NCBI GenBank assembly: GCA_965220315.1
Contig: CBDCPP010000002.1
Span: forward strand, 310,001-374,000
Direction of reading: 5' to 3'
Length of the DNA: 64,000 nucleotides
Source of the DNA: JAPOXK01 sp965220315
GTDB lineage: Bacteria > Chloroflexota > Dehalococcoidia > Bin125
The translations under genes were made by a program, and so were the position numbers. How positions within the stretch are numbered: the stretch's first letter is position 1; each line of letters opens with the position of its first letter. The notes beneath the pieces were generated by a model. That model was given only the letters and a program-made list of their open reading frames with translations. It ran no database searches and was not told the DNA's origin. Of this stretch, positions 16,364 through 24,308 are shown in pieces.

Positions 16364-16382
16364 GGCGCCGCGGGCGGGCGCC
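16364..16382 (+). terminator. Candidate terminator after the LLM gene
   Basis: GGCGCC (16364-16369) pairs with GGCGCC (16377-16382) directly after the stop codon. The following bases, GTCTCCTCTT, are a T-rich but broken run. It is located between two convergent genes, as expected for a terminator. Confidence 0.4.
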
Positions 16383-16440
16383 GTCTCCTCTTGATCTCGC
16401 CCTGCGCCTGTCCGCGTGGGTGGGCGCGAGCTGGCCCGGT

Positions 16441-16857
16441 CTAGGGCCAGGCGTCGTTCTTCCAGTAGAGCATCCGCACGAAGCGACGCTGGAACTTCCA
16501 GCGTCCCTCCACCCGGCGCAGGTCGTCCTCGTAGTTGCCGATTCCGACCACCCGCCAGCTCTGGCGGTCGGCGGCGATCGACCGCACTTCGATCGTCGAC
16601 TGCATCGTCGCCTCGTCGCCGTCGCCCTCGATGATGAAGTTTTGCGTCAGGTGCCGGACGTGGGGGATGCCGGCGGCGGTATCCAGGGAGAGCTGCCGCA
16701 GCTCCTCCCGCCCCTGGTGCCTGATCTGGGGCGATTCGAAGACGCCGTCCTCCGTGAAGGTATCCACCCAGCCGTCGTAGTCGTTCTGGTCCTGCGCGTG
16801 GTTGTAGCGCGCGACGAGCTCCATGATCTCCAGCTTGTCCTCTGCTGTCAGCGCCAT
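16441..16857 (-). CDS. SnoaL-like / NTF2-fold protein
   Basis: The 138-residue protein has the pattern of SnoaL-like polyketide-cyclase/NTF2 proteins. It opens with a helix (AEDKLEIMELVARYNHAQDQNDYDGWVDTFTEDGVF) and continues through FIIEGDGDEATMQSTIEV to the final strand GRWKFQRRFVRML. Such proteins are cone-shaped enzymes or binding domains acting on small hydrophobic substrates. No specific substrate can be assigned. It is convergent with the LLM gene and divergent from the SMP-30 gene. Confidence 0.8.
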   Translation of the reverse strand: MALTAEDKLEIMELVARYNHAQDQNDYDGWVDTFTEDGVFESPQIRHQGREELRQLSLDTAAGIPHVRHLTQNFIIEGDGDEATMQSTIEVRSIAADRQSWRVVGIGNYEDDLRRVEGRWKFQRRFVRMLYWKNDAWP

Positions 16858-16965
16858 CTTCGACTCCCTTCGACCGCTCTGCTGATGCCGTGTCGCTGCG
16901 CGATTTTAGAATCGGCGCGCGGCGCTCTGCATGAGATGCGCATGAGAACGGGATGGAGGGCGCGG

Positions 16966-16995
16966 TTGTCCACATTGTGGAAGCCTTGTGGACAG
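16966..16995. promoter_or_regulatory. Two DnaA-box-like 9-mers in inverted orientation
   Basis: TTGTCCACA (16966-16974, + strand) is the DnaA box form used in GC-rich bacteria. CTGTCCACA is read on the - strand at 16995-16987 and differs at one base. They lie in the 294-base gap between two divergent genes. A shorter inverted repeat TCCAC-N3-GTGGA overlaps the first. Nothing else in this gap could be named. They might be a DnaA-controlled site or chance. Confidence 0.35.
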
Positions 16996-17151
16996 ACGGC
17001 GGCCCGCCCGTTCTTGGGGCGCACGCTGCCGCTACCCTGTCGAGCAGCGGCACGATCATAGACCGCGTCCGGCCGGGCCGTGATATTCATGCTCGTGCCC
17101 GGCCCGCCTTGCGCAGCGGCGAGCCCAGACTCGCCTAGAGAGGCGCCTCCC

Positions 17152-18009
17152 ATGCCCGCTCCCACCCCGACCCTGCTGCTCGGCAACCTCGTCTTCCCCG
17201 AGGGGCCGCGCTGGCACGAAGGATGTCTCTGGTTCTCGGACATGCATGCGAAAGAGGTCGTCGCCGTCGACATGGACGGTAACCGGGAGACGATCGTGCA
17301 CGTTCCGCAGCGCCCTTCCGGCCTTGGCTGGCTCCCGGATGGCCGCCTGCTCGTCGTGTCGATGCTGGACCGCAAGCTCATGCGTCTCGACCCGGACGGC
17401 CTCACGGAGCATGCGGACCTCAGCGGCTTGGCTTCGCACAACCTCAACGACATGGTCGTGGACGGCGCGGGCCGCGCCTACGTCGGCAACTTCGGCTTCG
17501 ATCCTTTCGGCGGCGATCAGCCCTGCGGCGCGGAGCTGATCCTCGTCACCCCGGAGGGCGAGGCCCGCGTCGTCGCGGACGACCTGCGCTTTCCCAACGG
17601 CGCCGCCATCACGCCCGACGGCGGCGCCTTGATCATCGCCGAGTCCTACGGCAAGCGGCTCAGCGCTTTCGACATCGGCGGCGATGGCTCGCTCGGCAAC
17701 CGCCGCGTCTGGGCCGCGGTGCCCGGGATCCCGGACGGCATCGCCCTCGACGCCGAGGGATGCGTGTGGGTGGCCGTGCCTTTCCGCACGGCCGCCGCGA
17801 TCCGGATCGCGGAAGGGGGCGAGATCAAGGAGACGATCGAGGTCGACCAGGATCGGCCCATCTTCGCCTGCGCCCTCGGCGGGTCCGATCGCCGCACCCT
17901 CGTTCTGGCCGAAGCCATCACCGGCGACCCCTCCAAGATCGAAGGGCCGAGCAACGGCGGTCGTCTCCGCCAAGTCCCGGTCGACGTTCCCGGCGCCGGT
18001 TGGCCGTAG
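17152..18009 (+). CDS. SMP-30/gluconolactonase-family lactonase
   Basis: This 285-residue protein is a six-bladed beta-propeller of the SMP-30/gluconolaconase/LRE type. Support includes FPEGPRWHEGCLWFSDMHA (metal-binding Glu near residue 16), HNLNDMVVDGAGRAYVGNFG (Asn-Asp pair) and LRFPNGAAITPDGGALIIAES. These enzymes hydrolyse sugar lactones or related esters using Ca or Zn. The frame is open back to 17080, but the ATG at 17152 gives the family's usual beginning and has a GAGAGG upstream. The final codons lie just before holA. Confidence 0.85.
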   Translation: MPAPTPTLLLGNLVFPEGPRWHEGCLWFSDMHAKEVVAVDMDGNRETIVHVPQRPSGLGWLPDGRLLVVSMLDRKLMRLDPDGLTEHADLSGLASHNLNDMVVDGAGRAYVGNFGFDPFGGDQPCGAELILVTPEGEARVVADDLRFPNGAAITPDGGALIIAESYGKRLSAFDIGGDGSLGNRRVWAAVPGIPDGIALDAEGCVWVAVPFRTAAAIRIAEGGEIKETIEVDQDRPIFACALGGSDRRTLVLAEAITGDPSKIEGPSNGGRLRQVPVDVPGAGWP

Positions 18010-18025
18010 CCTCGCGCGGGCGGCC

Positions 18026-19033
18026 GTGATCCTCCTCCTCACCGGCGCGGATGCGTTCTCTCGCTACGAGGCCCTGCAGGCCCTCAAGGGTCAGTACGAC
18101 GATGACGGCTCCCTCGTCGCGAATACCAGCACGCTCGACGCAGGTGCGCTCGGCTTGGAGGAGCTGCGCGCCGCCGCTTCCACCGTGCCCTTCCTCGCGA
18201 GCCACCGCCTCGTCGTCGTCCAGGGGCTGGGCGGCCGCTTGGGCGGAGGGGCGGGCGGGCGGCGGACACGCAGCCTGGGTGAATGGGAGCTGCTCGGCGA
18301 CCTGCTCGAAGTCCTGCCCGAGACCACCTTGCTGGTCTTCACCGACGACTCCTTGCCGCCCACGAACCCTCTGCGGCAGATGGTCGCGGCGACGGGCGAG
18401 GTCCGGGAGTTCCCGCTCCTGCGGGAGCGCGAACTCGGTCCTTGGCTCCAGCGGCGCGCGCGGGCCGCTGGCCTCAAGCTGGAGCCCGCGGCCGCGCGGC
18501 TGCTCGTGGAGCTGATCGGCCGCAACACCGGCGTCCTCGCCTCCGAGGTCGCGAAGCTCAAGACCTACGCAGGCGACGACGCTGTCAGCGGCGAGGACGT
18601 GCGCGCGCTCGTCGCGCCCGCGCGGGAGGCCAACATCTTCCGGCTGGTGGACGCGGTCGCGGAAGGACGCCTGACCGATGCGCTACGCGCGTTGGAGAGC
18701 CTTCGCAACGATGGGGAAACGCCCCAGCGGCTGATCGGCATGATCGCCCGGCAATTTCGCATGATCGTGATCGCGCGGGAGGTCTTGGACGGCGGCGGAT
18801 CACCGGCGCAGGTGCGCGAAGCACTTAACGTCCAAGAGTTCGTCGCCCGCCGCGCGAGCGAACAGGCCCGCCGATTTTCCCAAGCCTCGGCGGCGGCCGC
18901 GATGCAGCGCCTTTTGCGATGTGAGGTGGCGATCCAGGATTACTGGCAAAGACGCCCCGGCGGGATGCAGCAAGACCTAGCGGTGGAGCTACTGGTCGCG
19001 GATCTATGCGGTGCGGCCGCCGCGCGACGCTAG
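18026..19033 (+). CDS. holA: DNA polymerase III subunit delta
   Basis: The 335-residue delta subunit opens the beta clamp within the clamp loader. It starts at GTG 18026 with ILLLTGADAFSRYEAL, the normal HolA start. Later blocks are LPETTLLVFTDDSLP, ARLLVELIGRNTGVLASEVAKLKTYAG and PQRLIGMIARQFRMIVIAREVL, all characteristic. A Gly/Arg-rich stretch near residues 72-83 looks like a lineage-specific loop. It lies 16 bases after the SMP-30 gene and its last four bases overlap the end of the convergent lexA. Confidence 0.92.
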   Translation: MILLLTGADAFSRYEALQALKGQYDDDGSLVANTSTLDAGALGLEELRAAASTVPFLASHRLVVVQGLGGRLGGGAGGRRTRSLGEWELLGDLLEVLPETTLLVFTDDSLPPTNPLRQMVAATGEVREFPLLRERELGPWLQRRARAAGLKLEPAAARLLVELIGRNTGVLASEVAKLKTYAGDDAVSGEDVRALVAPAREANIFRLVDAVAEGRLTDALRALESLRNDGETPQRLIGMIARQFRMIVIAREVLDGGGSPAQVREALNVQEFVARRASEQARRFSQASAAAAMQRLLRCEVAIQDYWQRRPGGMQQDLAVELLVADLCGAAAARR

Positions 19034-19734
19034 AGCGCGCGGACGACTCCCACGAACCGACCCTGGACCGATAGATCGTCCGCATCAACGTGGAACGGTT
19101 GCATCGTCGAGTTCTCGGGCTGCAACCGCACGCGGTTGCCTTCGCGATAGACCCGCTTGAAGGTCGTCTCGTTGCTGCTGCCCAAGTAGACGGCCGCCAT
19201 CTCGCCGTCATTGACGCTGTCCGTCGGCTCCATCAGCACGATGTCGCCGTCGTTGATCAGTGCGTCGATCATAGATGTGCCGCGCACCCGCAACGCGAAC
19301 ACCTGATCGCGGCCGCGGATCATCTCGTGGGTCACGGTCACGGTCTCGTCGACGTGCCGGAGATCGATGCCCTCTTGGCTGGGCAGCGCCAGCGGCTCGC
19401 CGGCGGCGATCGTGCCTACTACCGGCACCTCCACGGCGCCGCTGTTGCGTCCCCCTGTTCCGACGAGCTGGATGGCCCGCGAAACTTCGCGGTCGCGCCG
19501 AATCAAGCCCCGGACCTCAAGGGCTTTGAGGTTGTAGTCGACCACGGAGGTCGACGAGATCTCGCATCCCGACTGGATATCGCGAATGCTCGGCGGGTAG
19601 TCGTGTTCATCAAGGAAAGTGCGAATGAAATCCAGTATGCGCTGCTGCTTGTCGGAACGGCTTTTCTTCACTGGGCGTCCGCCAATCTCACTCTTGTGGG
19701 ACCAGTCCACGGTTTCCACGCCATCCACAGGCAT
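19030..19734 (-). CDS. lexA: SOS-response repressor LexA
   Basis: LexA represses DNA-repair genes and cleaves itself when RecA is activated. Residues about 25-88 form the winged-helix DNA-binding domain (RILDFIRTFLDEHDYPPSIRDI, recognition helix around STSVVDYNLKAL). The cleavage site is Ala111-Gly112, and the catalytic dyad is Ser154 (RGTSMIDA) and Lys193 (ETTFKRV). The frame gives 234 residues from ATG 19734; an internal GTG at 19671 would remove 21 poorly conserved residues. A SOS box stands 8 bases ahead of the ATG. Confidence 0.93.
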   Translation of the reverse strand: MPVDGVETVDWSHKSEIGGRPVKKSRSDKQQRILDFIRTFLDEHDYPPSIRDIQSGCEISSTSVVDYNLKALEVRGLIRRDREVSRAIQLVGTGGRNSGAVEVPVVGTIAAGEPLALPSQEGIDLRHVDETVTVTHEMIRGRDQVFALRVRGTSMIDALINDGDIVLMEPTDSVNDGEMAAVYLGSSNETTFKRVYREGNRVRLQPENSTMQPFHVDADDLSVQGRFVGVVRAL

Positions 19735-19741
19735 AGGCGTG

Positions 19742-19753
19742 GAACGTGTGTTC
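19742..19753. promoter_or_regulatory. LexA operator (SOS box) of lexA
   Basis: GAACGTGTGTTC is a GAAC-N4-GTTC palindrome, the Gram-positive-type SOS box (Bacillus consensus CGAACRNRYGTTYC). It sits between the predicted -10 element and the lexA start codon, where a bound LexA would block transcription of its own gene. Confidence 0.8.
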
Positions 19754-19762
19754 TGAATTGGT

Positions 19763-19792
19763 ACGGTACCACCGCGTTTTTAGCTATGTCAA
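19763..19792 (-). promoter_or_regulatory. lexA promoter
   Basis: Read on the - strand, TTGACA (19792-19787) is a perfect -35 element. TACCGT (19768-19763) stands 18 bases downstream as a weak -10. Transcription would start near the SOS box at 19742-19753. Confidence 0.55.
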
Positions 19793-19919
19793 ACCTCCGC
19801 CCGTGGGCGACACAACGGCTGCCTCGACCCCGAACGGCTCCGTAAGATGATTCCACCTTGGTTGTAACCACCCGCGCGGGATAGCGTGACCGCCGCCGAA
19901 AGCCTCACGAGGACGACAT

Positions 19920-20669
19920 ATGCTTCAGCCGTTGGACGAATCCGCTCCCAAAGTCGCACTTGTCATCGCTGCCCATCCCGACGATCCCGACTTCGGCGTG
20001 GGAGGGACCGCCGCGCTCTGGTCGCGGCAGGGTTGGGAGTTTCACTACCTCGTGCTGACGAACGGTTCCAAGGGCACCGCCGATCGCAGCCTGGCGCAAG
20101 CGGAGCTGATCGCGCTGCGCGAGCCCGAGCAGCGCGCCGCCGCGAAGATGCTGGGGGTCAAAAGTTGCACGTTCTTGGGCGCTGAGGACGGCGAGCTCGA
20201 GTACACGCGCGAAATGCTTGGAAAGGTGGTGCGCGAAGTCCGGCGTATCCGCCCGCGGGCCATTTTCGCCAACACGCCAGAGATCGTCCTCTTTCCGACC
20301 GGCGGGACTCCGGACCCGGCGATGCCCGAACACGTCGGGTTCATCAATCACCGTGACCATCGCAATGCCGGCACGATGGCCATCGACGCCGTCTATCCCA
20401 CCGCCCGTGACCATCTCAACTTCCCCGAGCATCTCCAGGAAGGTCTCGAGACTCACAACGTCGCCGAGCTCTATCTCTTCAGCTCGAATGCGCCCAACAC
20501 GGCTATCGATATCACTGAGGTCATGCAGCGCAAGATCGATGCGCTTAAATGTCATACGTCTCAGTTCGCCGACCGCGACGCGGAGTTCTTCGACTGGGTA
20601 CGTAACCGCTGGGTGGATGAAGATGGCCGCTACTACGAGCGCTTCCAGCACGTAGTTCTCCCCTTCTAG
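19920..20669 (+). CDS. PIG-L (LmbE-like) family deacetylase
   Basis: The 249-residue enzyme has the PIG-L zinc motif AHPDDPDFGVGGT near residues 20-32 and the later histidine pair in INHRDHRNAGTMAIDAV. This family removes acetyl groups from N-acetylglucosamine-type moieties, as in MshB and BshB. Which sugar conjugate it uses here is unknown; a thiol-sugar or lipid-sugar would be candidates. The gene runs divergently from lexA and is 10 bases ahead of the NUDIX gene, suggesting an operon. Confidence 0.85.
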   Translation: MLQPLDESAPKVALVIAAHPDDPDFGVGGTAALWSRQGWEFHYLVLTNGSKGTADRSLAQAELIALREPEQRAAAKMLGVKSCTFLGAEDGELEYTREMLGKVVREVRRIRPRAIFANTPEIVLFPTGGTPDPAMPEHVGFINHRDHRNAGTMAIDAVYPTARDHLNFPEHLQEGLETHNVAELYLFSSNAPNTAIDITEVMQRKIDALKCHTSQFADRDAEFFDWVRNRWVDEDGRYYERFQHVVLPF

Positions 20670-20679
20670 GCCGTTTGCC

Positions 20680-21213
20680 GTGGATCCCGTGGACCCGGTC
20701 TACTGCCCGCGCTGCGGCGTCCCGATCGGACGGCGTGACGTTGCGGGAGTGCAGCGACCAGCTTGCGACCGCTGTGACTTCGTTCACTTCGCGGACCCTA
20801 AGCTCGCCGTGGTCGTGCTGGTCGAAAGCGCTGCCGGGAGCCTGCTCTACACCAAGCGCAATCACGATCCCATGCTGGGCGCTTGGGCTTGGCCGGGCGG
20901 CTGGGTCGACCGGGGGGAGGTCGTTGAAGCTGCCGCCGTCCGCGAGGTGCGCGAGGAGACCGGCCTCGATATCGAACTGCACGAGCTCCTCGGCGTCTTT
21001 TCTCGCGCTGGCGAGCCTGCAGTGCTGATCGCGTACAGTGCCCATGTTGTGCGCGGCCGGCTGCAGCCTGGCCCAGAGGCCTACGCAGTCCAGTTCTTCG
21101 CTCCGGACGCCCGGCCGCCGCCCGCTTTCCCTTCCGACGCCGAGATTCTCGCCGTCTGGCGCTCCCGCCGAGACTCGGCCCTCCAATTGACACCCTCAGA
21201 AGGCCACTCGTAG
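20680..21213 (+). CDS. NUDIX hydrolase with N-terminal zinc ribbon
   Basis: At 177 residues, it has an N-terminal four-Cys ribbon (YCPRCG at 8-13 and CDRCDF further on), then a NUDIX domain. The NUDIX box GGWVDRGEVVEAAAVREVREETGLDIEL fits GX5EX7REUXEEXGU; it is quoted here as GGWVDRGE, REVREETG. The layout resembles NADH pyrophosphatase-like NUDIX enzymes, but the substrate is not certain. The start is GTG, 10 bases after the PIG-L gene. Confidence 0.85.
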   Translation: MDPVDPVYCPRCGVPIGRRDVAGVQRPACDRCDFVHFADPKLAVVVLVESAAGSLLYTKRNHDPMLGAWAWPGGWVDRGEVVEAAAVREVREETGLDIELHELLGVFSRAGEPAVLIAYSAHVVRGRLQPGPEAYAVQFFAPDARPPPAFPSDAEILAVWRSRRDSALQLTPSEGHS

Positions 21214-21230
21214 CCTGACGCAACGAATCG

Positions 21231-21248
21231 GGCGCCGGGGGCGGCGCC
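21231..21248. repeat. GC-rich inverted repeat before the dehydrogenase operon
   Basis: GGCGCC (21231-21236) and GGCGCC (21243-21248) flank a G-rich loop between the NUDIX gene and E1-alpha. No T-run follows on the + strand. It may end the upstream transcript or shape the leader of the dehydrogenase operon. Confidence 0.3.
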
Positions 21249-21290
21249 TCCCTGTAAGAAGTACGCTCAAGTACGTGAGAGGGGTGGCGG

Positions 21291-22265
21291 ATGGATCTTT
21301 CGAACGACAAACTGATCGAGATGTTCACGCGAATGACGCGGATCCGTGAATTCGATGAGCGCGCGGGTCACCTGACCGAAGAGGCCAAGGTGGTCGGCAG
21401 CGTCCATCTTTACGTGGGCGAGGAGGCTTCCGGTGTCGGCGTCTGCGCCACCCTGAACGATGACGACTACATCACCTCCACGCACCGCGGTCATGGCCAC
21501 TTGCTCGCTAAGGGCGGCGACATGAAGAAGATGTTCGCCGAGCTCTATGCGAAATCGACGGGCTACTGTCACGGCAAGGGTGGCTCCATGCATATGTCCG
21601 ACTTGGATCTGGGTATCTTGGGTGCGAACGGCATCCTCGGGGCTGGTGCTCCCATCGCCGCCGGGGCGGGCTTCGCCTGCATGCATCGCGGCCGAGGGCA
21701 AGTCACCGTCTGCTTCTTCGGCGACGGCGCTGCCTCCGAAGGCGCCGTCCACGAAGCGATGAACCTCGCGGCCACGTGGAAGCTGCCGGTCGTCTTCGTC
21801 TGCGAGAACAACCTCTACGGGGAGTTCATGTCATACAACGTGCAGCATGCTATTGACGATGTCTCCGATATCGCCCAGGGCTACGGAATGCCCGGCGTCG
21901 CTGTGGACGGCCAGGATGTCCTCGCCGTTTACGAGGCCGCCTCGGAGGCAGTCGGCCGCGCCCGCCGCGGCGATGGCCCCAGCTTTATCGAGACGAAAAC
22001 CTATCGGTATTACGACCACGTGGGCCGCGACTACGGCGTCGTGCCCCGGCCGGAAGAAGAGGTCAACTACTGGAAGTCGCGCGACCCCATCGACATCTTC
22101 CGCGCAATCCTCATCGAACGGGACATCCTCACCGATTCCTCCGCGGCCGCGCTTACGCAGTCCGTTCGCGACGAGGTCGAAGCCGCCATCAAGTTCGCGG
22201 AAGAGAGTCCCGAACCGGAAGTCAGCGCCTTGCTGGAAGATGTCTACACGGAGGTCACGGCGTAA
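21291..22265 (+). CDS. acoA: Thiamine-dependent dehydrogenase E1 component, alpha subunit
   Basis: The 324-residue protein is an E1-alpha of the pyruvate/acetoin dehydrogenase type. It decarboxylates or cleaves the substrate on thiamine diphosphate. The TPP/Mg motif starts GDGAASEGAVHEAMNLAA and ends CENNLYG; STHRGHGHLLAKG and CHGKGGSMHM are further family blocks. It leads the operon E1-alpha, E1-beta, E1-beta, AcoX, E2, E3, lipB. The AcoX-like gene favours an acetoin-type complex, but pyruvate cannot be excluded. Confidence 0.88.
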   Translation: MDLSNDKLIEMFTRMTRIREFDERAGHLTEEAKVVGSVHLYVGEEASGVGVCATLNDDDYITSTHRGHGHLLAKGGDMKKMFAELYAKSTGYCHGKGGSMHMSDLDLGILGANGILGAGAPIAAGAGFACMHRGRGQVTVCFFGDGAASEGAVHEAMNLAATWKLPVVFVCENNLYGEFMSYNVQHAIDDVSDIAQGYGMPGVAVDGQDVLAVYEAASEAVGRARRGDGPSFIETKTYRYYDHVGRDYGVVPRPEEEVNYWKSRDPIDIFRAILIERDILTDSSAAALTQSVRDEVEAAIKFAEESPEPEVSALLEDVYTEVTA

Positions 22266-23266
22266 TGGCGGACCAAAAGAGAAAAGGCAAGAAGTTCTGG
22301 GCGGCGATCGCAGAGGCGCAATCCCATGCCATGGACGCGGACCCGGATATCTTCGTGGCCGGGCAGGACATTGAGATGGGCGCCCTCTGGTCGACCGCTA
22401 CGGGCCTGCGCGACCGCTTCGGGCCGGAGCGCGTCCGCAACACTCCGCTTTCTGAAACCGCCATGGCGGGACTCGCCGTCGGCGCCGCCGTTGCCGGCAT
22501 GCGTCCGATCGTCGAGATCATGTTCATCGACTTCATGGCCTGCTGCATGGACCAGATCGTCAATCAAATGGCCAAGATGAAGTACATGTTTGGCGGCAAG
22601 GCGAAGCTGCCGCTCGTAATTATTACCCACCAGGGCGCCGGTACCGGTCAAGCCGGGCAGCACAGTCAGAGCCTTGAGGCATGGTTCGCGCACATTCCGG
22701 GCCTCAAAGTCGTGATGCCCTCCGACGCCTACGACGCCGGCGGTCTAATGACCTCTGCGATCTGGGATGACAACCCCGTCATCTTCATCACGAACAAACG
22801 GCTGCTCGGTCTTCGTGGGGACGTGCCCGACGAGCCGTACCAAGTGCCGCTGGGCAAAGCCGCGGTGAAGCGCGAAGGAACGGATGTCAGCGTCGTCGCG
22901 ACCGGACGTCTGGTACAGGAGGCGCTCAAGGCTGCGGACGAGCTCGCTGGGCGGGGTGTGAGCGTCGAGGTTGTCGATCCTCGCACCCTTTCCCCCCTCG
23001 ATAGCGAAACGATCATCAACTCCGTCCGCAAGACCGGCCGTGCCGTGGTCGCCCAAGAGGCGGTACGGTTCTGTGGGTACGGCGCGGAACTCGCGGCACA
23101 GATCGCAGATGAAGCTTTCGACTACTTGGACGCTCCGATCAAGCGGATCGGAGCGCCTTTCAGTCCCGTTCCCTTCTCCCCGACTCTTGAGGCGGCGTGG
23201 ATTAAAGGCAAAGGAGACATCATTGCCGCCATCGAAGAGATCGTCCCCGTCGGCGCTCCCGCCTAG
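22265..23266 (+). CDS. acoB: Dehydrogenase E1 component, beta subunit, copy 1
   Basis: A 333-residue transketolase-type beta subunit with RVRNTPLSETAMAGLAVGAA (conserved Glu for TPP activation), MDQIVNQMAKMKYMFGG, THQGAGTGQAGQHSQSLEAW and the C-terminal SVEVVDPRTLSPLD. The start ATG shares one base with the E1-alpha stop. The next gene is a clear paralogue over the whole length. This copy begins with a Lys-rich extension (MADQKRKGKKFW) lacking in the second. Confidence 0.88.
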   Translation: MADQKRKGKKFWAAIAEAQSHAMDADPDIFVAGQDIEMGALWSTATGLRDRFGPERVRNTPLSETAMAGLAVGAAVAGMRPIVEIMFIDFMACCMDQIVNQMAKMKYMFGGKAKLPLVIITHQGAGTGQAGQHSQSLEAWFAHIPGLKVVMPSDAYDAGGLMTSAIWDDNPVIFITNKRLLGLRGDVPDEPYQVPLGKAAVKREGTDVSVVATGRLVQEALKAADELAGRGVSVEVVDPRTLSPLDSETIINSVRKTGRAVVAQEAVRFCGYGAELAAQIADEAFDYLDAPIKRIGAPFSPVPFSPTLEAAWIKGKGDIIAAIEEIVPVGAPA

Positions 23267-23305
23267 TGCGAGCACTGCATTTTGTGAACCGGTCGTGAGC
23301 TAGCC

Positions 23306-24295
23306 ATGGTCGCAGGGGTTAAGTACCGAAAGGCGATCGCGCAAGCGCTCCGCGACGAGATGGAGCGTCAGCCCGAGTCGTTCATCGTCGGGATCGACAT
23401 TGAGCCCGGTGGCACTTTCATGACCAACGAGGGCCTGCTCGATCGGCTCGGGCCCGAGCGCGTACGCGATGCTCCGATCTCGGAGACGGCACTTGTGGGT
23501 CTCGCCGTCGGTGCTGCTGCAGTTGGCATGCGGCCCGTGGTCGAGATCCAGTTAATCGATTTCGCGACCGTCGCCATGGACCAGATCGTCAATCAAATGG
23601 CGAAGATGAAGTACATGTTTGGCGGCAAGGCGAAGCTGCCGATCGTGCTCCTCACCCACCAAGGCGGTGGCCGCAGTATGGGCGCCCAGCACAGCCAGAC
23701 ACTGGAGGCGTGGTTCTGCCACATCCCCGGCTTGAAGGTCGTTACGCCGGCTACCCCCTATGACGCCAAGGGGCTCATGGTCGCCGCGCTCCGCGACGAT
23801 AACCCCGTCATCTACATCACAAACAAGCTCGGCATCGGCATGCGCGGCGAAGTCCCCGAAGAGCTCTACGAGGTCCCGATCGGCCTGGCCGACGTGAAGC
23901 GCGAGGGCGACGACGTTACCGTCATCGCCCTGAGTTCGATGGTGCAAGATGCCCTCACCGCGGCCGACGAACTCGCCGAGCGCGGCATTAGCGTCGAAGT
24001 GGTGGACCCGCGCACGCTCTCGCCGCTTGATAGCGCGACGATTCTTGAGTCCGTCAAGAAGACCAGCCGTGTCGTGATCGCCCACGAGGCGGTGACCTTC
24101 TGCGGCTTCGGCGCCGAGGTCGCGGCGCAAATCGCGGAAGAAGCCTTTGACTACCTTGACGCGCCGGTCAAGCGCGTGGGCGCGCCCTTCAGCCCCGTCC
24201 CTTTCAATCCCACCCTGGAGAAGGCGTGGCTGCCCGGCAAGGCCGAGATCGTTTCCGCGATCGAGTCGCTCATCCCGATAGCGCCCTCCGCCTAA
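23306..24295 (+). CDS. Dehydrogenase E1 component, beta subunit, copy 2
   Basis: At 329 residues, it aligns without large gaps to the preceding beta subunit and keeps the same catalytic-region motifs (RVRDAPISETALVGLAVGAA, THQGGGRSMGAQHSQTLEAW, SVEVVDPRTLSPLD). The middle of the gene contains a 67-nt tract (23575-23641) that differs from copy 1 (22546-22612) at one position only, while flanking sequence is far more divergent. Both copies look functional. The complex may be an alpha/beta/beta' enzyme, or the copies may give alternative complexes. Confidence 0.88.
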   Translation: MVAGVKYRKAIAQALRDEMERQPESFIVGIDIEPGGTFMTNEGLLDRLGPERVRDAPISETALVGLAVGAAAVGMRPVVEIQLIDFATVAMDQIVNQMAKMKYMFGGKAKLPIVLLTHQGGGRSMGAQHSQTLEAWFCHIPGLKVVTPATPYDAKGLMVAALRDDNPVIYITNKLGIGMRGEVPEELYEVPIGLADVKREGDDVTVIALSSMVQDALTAADELAERGISVEVVDPRTLSPLDSATILESVKKTSRVVIAHEAVTFCGFGAEVAAQIAEEAFDYLDAPVKRVGAPFSPVPFNPTLEKAWLPGKAEIVSAIESLIPIAPSA

Positions 24296-24308
24296 CCGGG
24301 CGCTGACT

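Noticed and set aside
21231..21290. A TPP riboswitch before the thiamine-dependent dehydrogenase operon
   Set aside because: The conserved CTGAGA-type core is absent; only a GC-rich inverted repeat is seen.
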